Positions 23,770 through 35,600 of a stretch of 64,000 nt of DNA are shown piece by piece. Every line of letters starts with the position of its first letter. Position 1 is the first letter of the stretch. The notes below the pieces were generated by a model. The model searched no databases. It was not told the DNA's origin and saw nothing but the letters and a program-made list of their open reading frames with translations. Location: positions 248,001-312,000 of the forward strand of contig NZ_JBANCG010000002.1 in the NCBI RefSeq assembly GCF_037026715.1. The letters run 5' to 3'. Source of the DNA: Breoghania sp037026715. GTDB taxonomy: Bacteria; Pseudomonadota; Alphaproteobacteria; Rhizobiales; Stappiaceae. Made by a program: the position numbers and the translations under genes.

Positions 23770-23982
23770 ATGGAGACCAAGGTCATTCACGTGCGGTTCG
23801 CAAACAATGGCACGGTCACGGATATCGGCGAGAGGCCGGAGACGTTGACGCCTCAGCAATGGTTCAACTGGCTGAGCCTGACCGTGCCCCAGCATTACCG
23901 CGCCTATGCAGGCGGGCGCGGTGCCTTCACGGTGCCTGGCTCCGAACTCGCCGGGCTCAAGCAGACCGCCAACGCCTCGTGA
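23770..23982 (+). CDS. Uncharacterised small protein (70 aa)
   Basis: This 70-residue protein starts METKVIHVRFANNGTVTDIG and has a tryptophan-rich core (QQWFNWLSL) and a Gly-rich end. I do not recognise it. It is between the [2Fe-2S] ferredoxin and the truncated hemoglobin, with GGAGGGAAAA upstream. The base use resembles its neighbours, which supports a real gene. Confidence 0.65.
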   Translation: METKVIHVRFANNGTVTDIGERPETLTPQQWFNWLSLTVPQHYRAYAGGRGAFTVPGSELAGLKQTANAS

Positions 23983-24027
23983 GCGTCCACGGATAACCAG
24001 GGCCCGGGCCGTGCGCGGGCAGGGGGC

Positions 24028-24056
24028 TTGACGCGCGCGCGAGCCGCCTTGATACC
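24028..24056 (+). promoter_or_regulatory. Possible sigma-70 promoter
   Basis: TTGACG, a 17-base GC-rich spacer and GATACC lie about 20 bases before the truncated hemoglobin start. The -35 is good but the -10 is weak (three of six), so confidence is low. Confidence 0.35.
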
Positions 24057-24076
24057 CGAAGCTCAGGGAGCTGGAG

Positions 24077-24505
24077 ATGGACGTCATCGAACGGGAAGAG
24101 ACCATATTCGAGCGGATCGGCGGCGCGGACGCCGTCGATCGCCTCGTGGACAGCTTCTACCGGCGCATGGACACGCTGGAGGAGGCGCGCGGCATCCGCG
24201 CGATGCATGCGGACGATCTCGCCGCGACGCGGGACATCCTGAAGCGCTACCTGTCGGAATGGACGGGCGGTCCGCGTCTCTATTCGCCCGAAAAGGGCCA
24301 CCCGCGCCTGCACCAGCGCCATCTCGGCATTCCCATCGGCGAGGCTGAACGCGATGCGTGGCTCCTGTGCATGCGCGGCGCACTGGAAGAAGCGGTTGCC
24401 GACCGGCACGCCCGCGACGTCCTCTACGACAAGATGGCGAGCCTTGCCGACTGGATGCGAAACCTTCCCGGCAATCCGCACGACGACCGCCACCGGCACC
24501 CCTGA
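24077..24505 (+). CDS. Group II truncated hemoglobin
   Basis: The 142-residue heme protein has the group II signature: ERIGGADAVDRLVDSFYRRM for the start, then HPRLHQRHLGIPIGEAERD with the proximal histidine, and LLCMRGALEEAV. Such globins bind O2 or NO and may lower free oxygen or detoxify NO near nitrogenase. It lies at the right end of the nif island, downstream of the small unknown gene, with CAGGGAG before the ATG. Confidence 0.92.
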   Translation: MDVIEREETIFERIGGADAVDRLVDSFYRRMDTLEEARGIRAMHADDLAATRDILKRYLSEWTGGPRLYSPEKGHPRLHQRHLGIPIGEAERDAWLLCMRGALEEAVADRHARDVLYDKMASLADWMRNLPGNPHDDRHRHP

Positions 24506-24608
24506 CGCATCCCGACCACGAAAGGCGCGCAAGCGGCGATCGCGCCCGGCGGCGGGGGCTGCGCTCCGGTCTGCGCCGAATTCTGTGTCAAAGGCATCGA
24601 AAGTTTTC

Positions 24609-24636
24609 CAATATCGGATCATATGACCCGATATTG
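24609..24636. promoter_or_regulatory. AT-rich palindrome upstream of ridA
   Basis: CAATATCGG and CCGATATTG form a perfect 9-bp inverted repeat around 10 bases that contain CATATG. It stands in an AT-richer stretch about 140 bases before ridA. It has operator-like symmetry and no T-run, so a regulator site is more likely than a terminator. The rest of 24506-24777 shows no gene. Confidence 0.5.
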
Positions 24637-24777
24637 CATTAAAAATCCAAGAAAAATGTGAAGTTTGTGCGCGGGCTGGTGGTTACATTACCCATCACGC
24701 CGGTCCGCACTCGAACAAAAACCGGGAGCGCGGGCGAGAGGCGGACCGAATACCAGAGGTGTAAGAAAGGTTTCGCA

Positions 24778-25152
24778 ATGCTCCCTGTCGATACGTCCAG
24801 CGCCCCCGCCGCCGTCGGGCCCTACAGCCAGGCCATCCGCGCCGGCAATTTCCTGTTCGTATCCGGGCAACTGCCGATCGATCCGGCCACCGGCGCGTTC
24901 GCGCCGGGCGGCGCCGTCGAACAAGCACGCCAGAGCCTGAAGAACATCGCCGCCATTGCCGCTGCCGCCGGCACGGATATGACGCGCTGCGTGAAGACGA
25001 CGGTTCTGCTCACCGATCTCGGCGCCTTCGCGGCAGTGAACGAGGAATACGCGACATTCTTCTCCGCGCCCTATCCGGCCCGCGCCTGCTACCAGGTCGC
25101 CGCCCTGCCGAAGGGGGCGCTGGTCGAAATCGAAGCGGTCTTCGAGGTCTGA
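24778..25152 (+). CDS. ridA: RidA (enamine/imine deaminase)
   Basis: RidA hydrolyses reactive 2-aminoacrylate and similar enamines released by PLP enzymes. The 124-residue protein has AAVGPYSQAIRAGNFLFVSG, QLPIDPATG, the catalytic arginine in YPARACYQVAALPKGALVEI and ends EAVFEV. The start is ATG 24778 after AGAAAGG; the longer frame from 24658 has no homology. It lies two bases before a PLP-dependent cysteine enzyme, consistent with clearing aminoacrylate formed by it. Confidence 0.94.
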   Translation: MLPVDTSSAPAAVGPYSQAIRAGNFLFVSGQLPIDPATGAFAPGGAVEQARQSLKNIAAIAAAAGTDMTRCVKTTVLLTDLGAFAAVNEEYATFFSAPYPARACYQVAALPKGALVEIEAVFEV

Positions 25153-25154
25153 CC

Positions 25155-26333
25155 ATGGGCAACGATGTGATTTCCGCGGCGGTTCTGGAGGGGGCCTCGC
25201 CTCTCTTCGCGCCATTGGAGCAGGTGCCGTGTCACCTGCCGCTCTGCGCCGAACGCGAGTGGGCGCGCAACGCCATCGCGCTGATTGAGTCGGATGCCAG
25301 CCGCTCAGCCGACACCCACATGATCCGCTTGCCGTTTGCCGGATTGTCGGGGATCTCCGTCTACCTGAAGGACGAAAGCACCCACCCGACCGGCAGCCTC
25401 AAGCATCGGCTTGCCCGCTCGCTGATCCTCTACGGCATCTGCAACGGCCTGATCGGTCGCGACACGACGCTGGTGGAAGCCTCCTCCGGCTCCACCGCCG
25501 TATCGGAGGCCTATTTCGCGCGGCTTCTGAACCTGCGCTTCATCGCCGTCATGACCCGCGGAACCTCGCGCAAGAAGGTCGAGGCCATCGAGAGCTTCGG
25601 CGGCACATGCCATTTCGTGGAGCGTGCCGGCGAGGTCTACGACGCGGCGCGCCGCATCGCGGCGGAAACCGGCGGGCATTATCTCGACCAGTTCACCTTC
25701 GCGGAACGGGCGACCGACTGGCGCACGAAGAACGTCGCGGAGAGCATCTTCTCCCAGATGCAGCACGAGCCCGACCCGGTGCCGGAATGGGTGGTGATGA
25801 GCGCTGGCACCGGCGGCACGTCGGCCACGATCGGCCGCTATATCCGATACCGCAACCTCGCCACCCGCCTGTGCGTCGTCGATGTCGAGCACTCGGTCTT
25901 CTACGACTGCTACAAGTCTGGCGACCGTGGCCTCACTGGCCAACAGGGGTCGCGCATCGAAGGCATCGGCCGGCCCCGGGTGGAGCCCTCCTTCGTGCCG
26001 GAGGTGGTCGACCACATGGTCCGTGTACCCGACGCCGCCTCTATCGCCGCCATGCGCGTTCTGGCCGGCCGGCTGTTCCCGGTGGGCGCCTCGACCGGCG
26101 CCAATTTCCTCGGACTTTGCTGGATTGCTTCGCTGATGATGGCGGAGGGGCGCAAGGGCTCGCTGGTCACGCTCGTCTGCGACAGGGGCGACCGCTACGC
26201 CGACACCTACTACGACGACGCCTGGCTCAAGCAAAACGGCCTCGACATCGCGCCCTATGTGTCGGCGATAGAGACCTTCCTCGATCACGGCCGCTTCGAG
26301 GCGCCTCTCGGCGGCGCAGGCTTCTCGTTCTGA
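25155..26333 (+). CDS. PLP-dependent cysteine synthase-family enzyme (Cds1-like cysteine desulfhydrase)
   Basis: The 392-residue fold-type II PLP enzyme has the cofactor lysine in HPTGSLKHRLA, EASSGSTAVSEAYFARLL, the phosphate-binding VMSAGTGGTSATIG and a C-terminal VCDRGDRYADTYYDDAWL. The longer N-terminus and these motifs fit Cds1-type L-cysteine desulfhydrase better than biosynthetic CysK, which is near 310 residues. It would release sulfide, ammonia and pyruvate from cysteine via aminoacrylate, matching the adjacent ridA. Its tie to nif sulfur metabolism is an inference. Confidence 0.87.
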   Translation: MGNDVISAAVLEGASPLFAPLEQVPCHLPLCAEREWARNAIALIESDASRSADTHMIRLPFAGLSGISVYLKDESTHPTGSLKHRLARSLILYGICNGLIGRDTTLVEASSGSTAVSEAYFARLLNLRFIAVMTRGTSRKKVEAIESFGGTCHFVERAGEVYDAARRIAAETGGHYLDQFTFAERATDWRTKNVAESIFSQMQHEPDPVPEWVVMSAGTGGTSATIGRYIRYRNLATRLCVVDVEHSVFYDCYKSGDRGLTGQQGSRIEGIGRPRVEPSFVPEVVDHMVRVPDAASIAAMRVLAGRLFPVGASTGANFLGLCWIASLMMAEGRKGSLVTLVCDRGDRYADTYYDDAWLKQNGLDIAPYVSAIETFLDHGRFEAPLGGAGFSF

Positions 26334-26376
26334 AATTCTGAGCAGGCGCTTTGACGCTCAGGGCAGGCTGCTTGCG

Positions 26377-26503
26377 CCCCCCTCCCCCTTGAGGGGAGGG
26401 GCCAGGGGTGGGGGTAAAGCCGCTTGCTCCGAGCCTGCCGCCTGACCCCCACCCGAACGGCTGAAGGAGCCGTTCGACCTCCCCTCAAGGGGGAGGTGGG
26501 CCG
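26377..26503. repeat. Mosaic intergenic repeat, third copy
   Basis: It begins CCCCCTCCCCCTTGAGGGGAG and contains the core CTTGCTCCGAGCCTGCC and the hairpin ACGGCTGAAGGAGCCGT, then the inverted end CTCCCCTCAAGGGGGAGG. It belongs to the same family as the copies at 19123 and 23554, with a variant end sequence. Confidence 0.78.
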
Positions 26504-26572
26504 TGGGGCAGATCTCTTTTCCGAAATCCACTTACGAAACCCGCCGCAATACCCGGGGCGAGCCGCATCCGT

Positions 26573-26640
26573 CCCCCTCCCCCTTGAGGGGAGGGGCCAG
26601 GGGTGGGGGTAAGGCCGCTTGCTCCGAACCTGCCGCGTCC
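26573..26640. repeat. Mosaic repeat, partial fourth copy
   Basis: CCCCCTCCCCCTTGAGGGG, GGGGCCAGGGGTGGGGGTAA and CTTGCTCCGAACCTGCC repeat the left half of the preceding copy. It ends directly against the stop of the giant gene at 26658. Between 26334 and 26657 I see only these repeats and no gene. Confidence 0.78.
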
Positions 26641-26657
26641 CTCAAGGCCCCCTTCCT

Positions 26658-29600
26658 CTACCCCAGTTCGTAGCTCAGCCGCTCCAGCGAGAGCAGCACG
26701 CGCTTGCCGGGGTCATAGGAGGAATAGAGCATCGCAGAAATCACCCAGCGCCCGCCCGCCGTCGCCGGCTTGACGGATGTCTGCCAGGCCGTCAGCGCGT
26801 CGGAAATGGTCCCGGCCGTTGTGCTGTCGAGCGTCGTGTCCGGCAACAGTCCCACGGCAAGCTCGCTTACCAGCGGGTCGTCGCCGGCAACCAGCGTGTA
26901 GCCGTAGAAGAGCCCGAAGGTGAGCTTGAGGTCGTCCGGCCGGGTGGCCGCGGGGAACAGCGTGTCGAAAGCCGATTGAAGGGCGGCCTCCACGCTGGCG
27001 CCCGTGATCGGCAGCGGATCGGTGCGCGTGATGCCCGGCGTCACGATGTCGGTCGCGGTGACGAGCGCCGTGCGGTAGACGAAGGCCTCCGCCGTCGCCG
27101 GGCCGTCCGGGCCCAGAAGATCGGCGTTGCGCACCACCTCCAGCCTGATGCGCGCGTTCTGCCGATCGCCGACATTGAGCCCTGGCCAGCCGATGGAGAA
27201 GGTCCGCGTCGAGGGCAGCAGGATCGTCGTGTCCGACGGCGGCAGATACACCCGGCTCGATCCCGAAGGCGTCTGGCCGACGAGCGTCACCCAGCTCCCG
27301 TCGAGCGCCTTCGCCGAAACCTCCGGCCAGTCGAGATCGCCGCCGCTCTCCGTTTCCAGCCGCGTCAGCGTGTAGCTCTGAAGTGCCCCGTCGTTCGTCG
27401 CAAGCGCGGCGGAGACCGGATAGCTCTCCGCCGCCACCCAGTCGTCGCCACCGTCCTGCGCGGCCCCACCGGAATTGGGAAGCCGCACGGTCCACAGCGA
27501 GGCGATGTCGGTGGCGAGATCGGCGAAGGTGGTGACGGCGGCCGAAAGCGTCGCCGAATCCACCGTGCTCTTGGGATCGGTCAGGCCCGTCAGCAGACCG
27601 TTGAGGTCGTCCGACACCGCCACGTATTGCGCGAGCGCGGTGAACAGGTCCTCGTTCTCCCCGGCAAGCATGCGGCCTTCCACCGGCGGGGAGAGGTTGA
27701 ACTCCGCCGTCAGAACCACGTGATCCTGCGCCGCGTGCTCATGCGAATAGACGAAATCGAAGGTCCACAGCGCCGCCGTGTCGAGCGTCACGGGGACGGT
27801 CGGATCACCGTTGCCCGATTGCGAGACGATGATCGGCAGCGCGGGAAACGCCTTGAGCGGGATCGGCACGTCGCTCGGCCCGAGCGCGACGTCAAGCGCC
27901 GCCGGGATCTCGTCGCCCGAGAGCACCGGCGTCATCGCCAGCCAGTCCGACGCGGTGTAGCCCGGCGCGACATCCACGGGCCTGCGATGGATCTCCAGGT
28001 TGGAGACCGTGTAGACGAGATCGAGCGCCACATGCGACTGCGCACCGGGATCGGAGACGGAAAGCGGCAGGGTCAGGAAGGGTGCGGTCTCGGCAAGGTC
28101 GACCTTGCCCGCCGCCAGCCGCCAGCTGCGGTTGGCGTCTCCTGTCTGCTCGTCCGTGCTGCGGCCCTCGCCATAGAGTGCGGCCGTGCCGTCGGGATCC
28201 GTTGCCCGCGTCCACGCGCTGTTGACGGTGGCGTCGTACTGAACAAGGGCCGCCGTCGCCCAGCCGGAGGCCAGCGAGACACCCAGCGCCTCGCCGAAGA
28301 TCCGTTTCGCCTCGGCGATGCCGTCGGCGAGGTTCGGGTCGGTCACCGCGCGCGGCAGCGTCGGCCCGGAGGACGGATTGACGAGGAAAATGCCCTGAAG
28401 ATCGGTGGGAATGGCGCTCTGCAGCGTCCGCTTTGCCGCCATCATCTGTTGGAACTGCGGCCGCAGATCCGCGATCGCGTTGATCGCGGCGGCATTGGCC
28501 GGGCCGAGCATCCGGTCGAAATCGGCCAGGAACCGCCCGGCCCATATCTCCACGTCGATGCCCTGATAGTCCTGGTTTACCGCCTGCGCCGGATCGAGGC
28601 TACCGTTTTCCAGCGGCTCGATGGAGACCGCGGCGCGCGAGACAAGCGCGCCGTAAAGCGGGGCGAGCGCGATCATCCGGGCGAGCTTGTCCGAACCGAA
28701 GGTCACCGTTCGCGCGATATCGACCGAGGTGATGCCGGCGCTGCCGAAATCGACCGCCCACAGGTCGGCGGCGTGGTCGGGCATCTTGGCGGTCGCGAGC
28801 CGCAGATCCTCCAGCGCGTCCGTCAGCGCCTCCTCGAAGGCGTTGAAGTTCAGCGACGCGCCGGCGGCGGGCGCCGCGATGGTTGCCGTGGCGCTTTCAG
28901 CCGACGTGCCGGCGAAATCGGAATGGACGAGCGCGGCAGGCCGCGCCACCGTCATCTCCACCGTGAGCGGGAAGGCGGGGCCCGGATAGGCGGGCGTGAG
29001 GGTTGAGGTCAGCGTGATGTCGGCCGGCGGCAGCACCGCCGTGGCGCCCTGCTTGAAGACCGCGACTTCCGCGTTGGCATCGATAAGTGAAGCGACGGTC
29101 ACCGTCGCCGGCAGGTCCGCTTCCAGATAGGCGACGTTGAACCGGCCGACGATGCTGTTGAGCGTGTCGTTCGCCGTCACCCTGATCGCCGCGATCGTCG
29201 GGTCAGGGGCGGACAACTCCGTGCCTTCCACAAGCAACCCTGTAACGCCCGCATTGGCGAGCCCGAACGCCGCACCCGTGATGCCATAGAGCCCGGAAAT
29301 GGCCGAAGGCTTCGTGTCGCCGGCGAGCATCACCGGTGGGCAGACGAGCAGCCCGCCCGCCGCCAGCCGACCCGCCGTGTCGAAGGCGGTGGCGACATCG
29401 GCCATGGTAGCGGCGGGCGCGGTCTCCTGCACGTTCTCCAGCACCGCCTGGAATGTGGTGAGCCCCGTGGTGTCGACCGGCACCTGCGTGCCGTCCACGT
29501 CCACATCGAAGTTGAGGCCCTGGGTGACCGTGCCGGGCATGTTGCGGTTGCGCTCGGCGAGATCGGTCTTCTTGTCCGGATCCCCCGCCAGCGCAAATCC

Positions 29601-32600
29601 CGCCGCGACGCCCGACAGCGTGTCGGTGGCGCGCAACGTATAGGGTACGAACAGCGCATCCGCACCGGGTAAGATGGCCGCGCCGGGAATGGCGAGCCGG
29701 TTGCCGGAGACGACCGTGAGCCCGGAATTGGCGGCAAGAAGGGCCGCCGGCGGACAGCCGTAGCGCTCGGCGAATTCGCGTAAGAGATCGCCCGCGCCGG
29801 GCGTGACCTTGGCGGGGCTGCCGCTGCCGAAATCGCCAAGATAGATCAGCGCCCCGGCCTCATAGAGATCAGGCGTTGCAAGGTTTGAGGAAACGAGATC
29901 CGCCGTCGCCGCGCCGCTCGGGTTATCGGCCAGCGTCGCCTCGCCCGCCACCACATAGTGCGCGCTGTGGGCGGTGGCCGAGGCGATCAGCATGCCGGTC
30001 TCACCGGCATAGCTCTCGCCGAGATCGTAGGCGCTGAGGTGGATGCCGAGATCGGCGAACGCCAGCACCGCATCCGCGAAGGTCGCGACCGTGCCGCCGC
30101 CGGGCAACGTCGTCTGGCCAACGGTGACGTTCACACCGTCCACGGTGAAGGTGAAATCGTTGACGAGGATCGCGTCGCCCGCGCTGTCTGCGGCAAGCCA
30201 GCCGGCGCTCGTCGCCTCCGCCGCCGCAACGTTCGCGAGCACCGGCGCCGTGGCCGGCAGGGTCACCGCGCGCGCCGGATAGGCGAGCACGGCCTGAAGC
30301 TTCAGCGGCAGGTCGTCCTGGTTCTCGCTCGCCGACAGGATCTCGGTTGCCGTGGGCGTCGGCCAGCCGGTCTGCGGCGTGGCGGCGATCGACTGCGCGC
30401 TCGCGCCCGCCGTCATCACCCGGTAGGCCGGCACGGTCAGCGCGACGTTCTCCCCGAAGATCGCGGAAAGCGGCACGTCGGCGTTGACGCCCGCAAGCGC
30501 CTCCCAGCCGATGCCGTAGCTTGAAACGATATTGGAGAGCGTGTCGGAGGCCGGCAGCACCACGCCGTAACCCGTGGCCCCAGAGGCGACGAGATAGCCG
30601 CCCGCCGCCAGCACCTTCAGCCGGTCCGCGCCGGAGAGCGTGAGGCTGGAGCCCGCCGCCAGCGTCGTCTCCGCCGTCACGCTCATGTTCGGCTGGACGT
30701 ACTGATAGTAGATCGCCGCGTATTGCGCCTGCTGGCGAAGGGCCGCCTGAACCATCGCATCGCCGCGCTGGGAAACGGATGGCATCAGCGCCTGCGCCTT
30801 GGGCGCAAACGTGATCGACAGCGTCACGTCGCTGTCCGGCTTGGAAATGCCCCACGAGGCGTTGACGGCGGGCCAACTCGTCGGCCCCTGCAGGGGATCG
30901 GTGTAGCCGACCGGCACCGGCAGCGGCGTGTTGTCGGCGGGCAGGGTCCGATTGCCCTGAATGTCGCCGAAACCGATCTGGAAATCCACCTGTGGCGCGC
31001 TCGAAGCCCCGCCTAGACCGCGATAGGGATCGTCGGCGGGAAGCGGCAGGCCGGCAACCTCGGGCGCGAGCGAGACCGGGCCGAAGCGATAGACCGGCAG
31101 CACCGTCTGATAGGCCCAGTAGGGGGAGGGGGCGCTTTCCTCCAGCGCACGACGCCGCTTCGCGCGCGCCCGCTTCCACGCTTCAAGCTCAACACCGTCG
31201 GAGGCCTGCGGCGTCGCCGGAAGGCCCGAGGCCGGAATGACATAGGGACAATCGTCGGACGCGGTCGAGATCGCCGTCACCAGGCTGTATTGCTGGCGGA
31301 ACGCTTTCTCGTGGTCCACGGTGCCGCTCGGAATGATCGGCCGCGTCAGCGTCATGTCGAAACCGAAGCTGCCGGCCGGCAACAGCGCCTGGGCGACGAA
31401 ATCGGCCGGATCGGTACTCTCGTAGGCTTCCGCGAACAGCGTCGCCCCGTCGGCGATGCCCTGATCGACGGCGATCACCCCGGTGTTGAACGGCAGCAGC
31501 GTCCGGCCGGAAGGTGCCGCCGCCTGCTGCTCGCCGGCGATGACGACGAGTTGCAGGCTCGCCTGATCGCTGGCATCGAACGCGCCGTCGCTGATGCCGC
31601 CATCGACGCCGAAGGTGTAGCCCGTGCCGCCGACCGTTGTGCCCTCCCACAGCAGCAGCGCGAAATCTTGAGGGGTTGTCAGGTCCGCGCGCACCAGCGG
31701 CAGCGTGTCGTCCTCGTCCCGCGCCACGAAGGCGCGGCCGCCGGAAGGCACGGAAATGGTGGAAAGATTGCTCTTGATCAGCCAGGCATCGCCGTCGACG
31801 AGCGCCAATCCGTCCGGATCTCCGGCGGTGACCGAAGGCGCCATGGCTATATGGGCGACGGTGCCGGCCGGCGTGTCGGGATCGGCGAGATAGGTGACGA
31901 GATCGAGCAGCAGCCCCACCAGTTCCGGGTCCGCCCCGTCGAGCTGATAGACCCCCGGCGCCTCCGCCACCCGGCGCACGGTGAAGGCGATGGCGGCGAC
32001 GAAGGTGGAATTGGGGAAGGGCGCGGCATCGGTGCTGTCGGTCAGCCCCGCATAGACCATGTAGGCCTTGTCCGATCCCTCCGCCGCCCGCGCGGCAAGC
32101 TCCGCCGGGAAGGGATGGATGGAGAGCGTGTTGGCGGCCGGGTCGAACCCCGGCACCGGCAGGGCGATTGCCGTTTGCAGCGCGATGTGCTCGGCAAGCC
32201 CGTAGGTGACCGGGCTCTCGCCCTTGACCGCGACGGCCGCCGGTCCGCGATAGGGCTCCCAGGCAAGCGAGGTCGCCGGCACCGCGGCGATCACCTCGCT
32301 GTTGGTCGCCGAATAGCTGAGGCTGTCCGTCTCCGCCGCATGCAGCACCGCGCCTTGAGGCAGCATCCGGCCCGACGCGAGCGCACGGTTGAGCGCGGGC
32401 GAGAAGGCTTCGGGCACACGGGCGCGCAAGGCAGTCTCGTCCTCGCCCGACCCCACGACAGTGCTGTCGAAGAGCGTGATCCAGGTCGCCTGAGACGTGA
32501 TCTCCAGACTGAGGGCCTCCGCATCCGGCTGGTCGGGATCGACGGCGAGGTCCCATTGCTGCCGGCTTTCGTCGAGAAGCGGCGCCACCGCACTGTCGGA

Positions 32601-35600
32601 GGCATGGACATGCCCGTCCTCGCCCTCTTCGGGAACGGGGATCTGCTGGCCGGAGGCGAACATGCGCGAGGCTTCGCTGGCGATGTTGGCGGTCGAATTG
32701 GCGCTGACGAGGCCGACGAGGCTTTCCACCGTATCGGCCGGCAGGTGCTTCACCGTCAGCGCCTCGCCCTCCACGAGGCCGGCAACGTCCGCCAGCCGCC
32801 CGCCCGCATCGCTGATCGCAATGGCGAAGGCGGCTGCGAGGCTGGCGAAAGTGTAGGTGGTGCTGTCGTCCGTGGTCACGTCCGGCACGGTGATCAGCGC
32901 CAGCGGGGCAAGGATCGTGTCCGCGCCGATCCAGCCCGCAAGGCCCGCCCAGTCCGCGCTCCATGCGGGCGGATTGGCGCCGTCCGACACCCAGTTGACG
33001 ACGGTGCGCCGGGCCAATGTCGCAAGCGTCTCGCCGGTCGCGACCGCGACGCCCGTATAGGCCGGAATGGAGAACCCGCCGGTGATCGCGCTCACACCGT
33101 CGCGGAACGCCGGCCAGCCGGTGGTGCCCGCCGTCGTCGCCTCGTTCTGTTCCAGGTTCAGCGCCGCGCCGATGCGGGCCAGCGTGTCGCCGGGAACGGT
33201 GGTGGTTCCGGTCGTGGCCGCTGTCGCATCGAGATAGGCCGTCGGGATCTGCAGCGCGATGCCCGGCGGCAATTCCTGCGAACGCGGATCGATCACCGTG
33301 CCGTCGAGGAGCGTCGCATTGAGATCGGCGACCGCCTGCATGTACCACGCCGTCGGGCCCGCCTGCGGATCGTCGCCGATTGGCACGCCCGCATAGCGGA
33401 TGTAGAAGGTCGCCGCCGCTCTGAGCGCCGAATAGTCGGCCGGTGCGGTCGTCCAGTCGGTCGCCGGGGCATCGAAAGCCGCCCCCGGCGCCAGCAGCTT
33501 GGCGTCGATATCCTGCCCCGTGACGCCCATGATCGCCACGGCCGTGGTGTTGTAGCGGGCCGCCAGCCCGTTCAGCGTGTCGGTCGCCGTCACGGGTACG
33601 GTGAGATCGCCGAGCGCGAGGCTTGTCTTCTTCAGCGTCGCGTCCGGGTTGTCCAGCGCCAGCACCTGAGGCGAGATGCCGAGCACCACGTCGACGGTTC
33701 CGCCCGGCGCCGTGTCGCGCAGCGCATCGGCGAGACCGGGGTTGAGGAAGGTCAGTTCTTCAACCGTAGCCCCGAGCGTATCCGCGACCGTTTCCACCGT
33801 GTCGCCCGGTCGCACCGGATAGGGGATCGTCGCCGTCGGCAGGCCTTGCGCGAGCGAGGTCAGCGTGTCCGTCGCGCTCGCCGCCTGAAGCGTGCGCCCG
33901 TCGAGCTGTGCGGCCGCCTCGCGTACGGCGGAACGCGCCACCAGCAGGTTCCAGTCGCTGAAGAGATGTTCGGCGAAGGAGACATAGTCGTCGAGCGGAT
34001 CCTCCGGCGGACCGGGCGGGACCGTGCCGGTCGGCGAGAACAGCGCGGCCGCCACCTGAACGCCCCATAGATAAAGCGCGCCGATCTCGTTGTCGGTGGC
34101 GAAATCGACAGGCCCCGTCTGCGGCGACGTCCAGCTCAGGAACGGCGGCACCGCCATCGCCATGCTCACCTGATCGCCGGGATCATCGCCCTCCGGCACG
34201 CCGGAAATCGCCAGATGGATGTTGGTGTCGAAGAACTGCGACAGCATGTCGGCGGTAAAGCCGGGGCTGGCGGCGGCCGGATCGTCCAGCATCGCGCCGA
34301 GCCAGGAAAGCTGACCGGCCGTCACCGTGTCGCTTGGGCTTTCCGGTCCTTGCGGGATCGCGTAAAGCGCATAAAGCAGCAGGCCCTGGATCAGAATGTC
34401 GGCGGCCAGCGCATCGAGGTCGTCCTCGTCGCGGGCGTGAATGGTCATTGCGGCGGAGCGGCGCTTTCCTTGCGCTGCGTTCAGCGCATCGGGTGAGACG
34501 CCGGTGGGCGCGAACAGCTGCACGGAAAAGCGGTAGTCGCTCGATCCCGTTTCCGGCGGCGTGTCCGACCAGGAAAGCGGCACCTCGCCCACGGTGAACG
34601 ACGGCAGCAGGAACAGCGAGGCGGTGCGCGGCGCGTCGGAAAAGACCGCCTTCGTCGGTTGCCAGTCGAGCGTGTCGATATCGGCGTCGAACGACGCGCC
34701 TTCGGCCACCGCGCGCGCCAGCAGCCGGTTGCGGTGATGGGCAACAAGTGCTGCACGCCGCCGGTCCGGCCGGCGGCGCGGCGGCCGCGCCCGTCGCATC
34801 GTCCGTCCGCGCGAGGAAAGCCGTTGGGCATGGCGCGAGGCCGGCTCCGCGCCCAGCATCAGCAGGGTCGGGGAGGGGGCCGTCAGCGTATCGCCGGACT
34901 GGTCCGGGCTCAGGATCCACGGCGTCGGCCGCTCGCTGCCGACGGTGAAGCTGACGTCGAGATCCACCTCGAAGCTGAAGGAGATCTTGACGAACAGGAT
35001 CTTTACCTCCGCTTCCGCGCGCACCTCCACTTCCAGCGCGAAGATCGTCGGCCGATAGGCCTCGAAGGTCGCGGTCGCCGCCGCATAGGCCTCCAGCGTC
35101 ACCGAAACCTTGATGACCTTGAAATCGATCTTGCCGTAAAGCTTGCCGTGGATGGCGGCGACGCCCTGCGCCCAGTAGTAGACGTCGGTGGAGGAGCCCG
35201 CCGCCTGCGGGTGGAACCAGGCGAGCGTGCCCTGGAAGATCACTTCCACCTGCACGTAGATCCCGCCCGACAGCGGCCCGAAGGAGACATCCTTGCCCAC
35301 GCCCACCGCAAGCCCGATGCCGAGTTCGATCACCGGCGAGAAGTCGCCGTTCGTGACCTTCGGCACGGAACGCGAGGTCGTTCCGTTCAGGAGCCCGAAA
35401 TAGATGCCGCCACGACCGAGGAACGGAAATACCTCCACGGAGAAGCTGCGGTCGAAATTGCGGTCATAGGGAAAGCCGAGATCGATCTTGAAGTTGCCGT
35501 TGGTGTAGATCTCCACCACGACGACGCCCAGCGTCACCGACACCTCGCCGAATTCCAGATGGCGGAAGGCCTCCGGCAGCGACAGCTCGATGCGGAACAT

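Noticed and set aside
26619..29006. Plus-strand 795-codon and similar long frames opposite the giant genes (for example 31290-34070 and 45488-47767)
   Set aside because: These are antisense shadows caused by high GC; they are Arg/Gly/His-rich, lack ribosome sites and show no family motif, whereas the minus-strand frames are continuous and tightly coupled.
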